Positions 20,748 through 64,000 of a stretch of DNA of 64,000 nt are shown here, piece by piece. The position numbers and the translations under genes were made by a program. How positions within the stretch are numbered: position 1 is the stretch's first letter; each line of letters begins with the position of its first letter. The notes under the pieces are model-generated. The model was not told the DNA's origin. It did no database searches and saw only the letters and a list, made by a program, of their open reading frames with translations. The DNA is from Tupaia tana (taxonomy: Eukaryota; Chordata; Mammalia; Scandentia; Tupaiidae): assembly GCA_026018925.1 (NCBI GenBank), contig JAKSZU010000018.1, positions 29,946,452 through 30,010,451 of the forward strand, read 5' to 3'.

Positions 20748-20985
20748 GGAGACCAGCAGTTGGCGAAATGGCTATGTCTCTGGACACCCATGTAGTCGAC
20801 CGCGGTTCGAGTCCCGGACCTGGTGGCTTGAAACTTACGCTGGACATGTGTGCGTGTGTGCCCAAGACCCCGAGCGGAGAATGGAGGAAAAGGGATTGTG
20901 ACATAGCCATCCCCCCTGGGGGGGGGGGGTGATTTCTTGCTTTCTGTCTCTATCTTTCCAAAAACCTCTCCAAAAAACAAAAGTT
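20748..20985 (+). mobile_element. Family A SINE
   Basis: B box GGTTCGAGTCC and GTCGACCGCGG are intact; GCCCTATAG end is deleted, leaving CCAAAAACCTCT. Confidence 0.88.
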
Positions 20986-21387
20986 AAAAACAAAAAACAC
21001 CACCAGGAAAGGGAGGACATGCTAGATAAACAGTAAGCTTCACGTCCAGCACTCTGACTCAAATGTGCATACAAATCAAAGACTAAAATTTTAATCAGTG
21101 GTCATCAAGATAAAAGCAAACACACATTTTTTAAAGGAATAGGACTCTCCAGAGAATTGTACATGCAAGTCCATCTGCTACTTCTCCAGCCCGTAAAGAT
21201 GAGGCCCAGAGGACTTTGAAAGTGGAGTTTAGCCAAAGCTTGGAAATCTACCATCTTCCTCAGTCAATCATCAGATGTTACTGCTAAAAGCACAAGGGAC
21301 TGTGAGTCTGTTCCTGTGGCCCGGAGCAGCTGGCATTCCGACTCATCCCACACACCCTCAGTTTGGGCAGGGACTGCGAGCCTGGAG

Positions 21388-64000
<42,613 letters not shown>

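Larger units (their letters stand above)
18416..21387 (-). other. SLC12A3: Probable SLC12A3 3' UTR region
   Basis: DNA between the stop codon and the furthest AATAAA. Human NCC mRNA has a 3' UTR of over 2 kb, so an end at 19.4 or 18.4 kb is plausible. Four SINEs in both orientations lie inside. Confidence 0.4.

Overview
This is a placental-mammal genome segment, not a microbial one. Evidence: split genes with GT-AG introns, MIR, L1 and MaLR relics, a CpG-rich promoter, and about 70 copies (counted by eye) of a lineage-specific tRNA-derived SINE. I find no undescribed system such as a defence island, CRISPR array or gene cluster. The window is part of the conserved SLC12A3-HERPUD1 locus (human 16q13), with both genes on the minus strand.

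Layout from right to left, in the direction of transcription. SLC12A3, the thiazide-sensitive Na-Cl cotransporter NCC, occupies 63766-21388 as 24 coding exons matching human exons 3-26. Exons 1-2 lie beyond the right edge. The 24 segments total 2664 bp, i.e. 887 codons plus stop, without frameshift or internal stop, and align with human residues 144-1030. A SINE-rich 3' UTR probably follows to about 18.4 kb. Then comes about 17 kb of repeat-dense intergenic DNA. HERPUD1, an ER-stress/ERAD gene, starts near 1.08 kb with a TATA box, ERSE, ERSE-II and C/EBP-ATF-like sites. Only its first coding exon (984-838) is inside the window.

Repeats. The SINEs fall into three related forms. Family A (about 265 bp) has a tRNA-like head with a B box close to GGTTCGAGTCC, a central body, a CT-rich block, a GCCCTATAGCAAAAACCTC-like end and an A tail. 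Family B has the same head but lacks the central body, running straight into a CT block and a GGTCAAATTAAA-type tail. Family C has a different tRNA-like body with GTCTGGAGACCTCCCTGAG-like sequence and a GAAATAAATAAA tail. Several family A and B copies have perfect target-site duplications and look young. No Alu-rich, B2, Bov-tA, SINEC, ERE, VES or rabbit C-SINE landscape is seen. One 7SL-derived (Alu/B1-like) monomer is present. That combination suggests Euarchontoglires outside primates, rodents, lagomorphs and tree shrews. A colugo (Dermoptera) is my best guess, with moderate confidence only.

The points most worth checking are: loss of the proximal 5' splice site of SLC12A3 exon 20, which should make the Ser811-containing insert constitutive; a 73-bp exact duplication carrying an AATAAA signal whose distal copy is fused to a SINE end; a second 66-bp local duplication nearby; nested transposon insertions that give relative ages; and a GAG-type acceptor at exon 10. 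The two genes are neighbours but not functionally linked: NCC reabsorbs NaCl in the distal convoluted tubule, HERPUD1 acts in ER-associated degradation.
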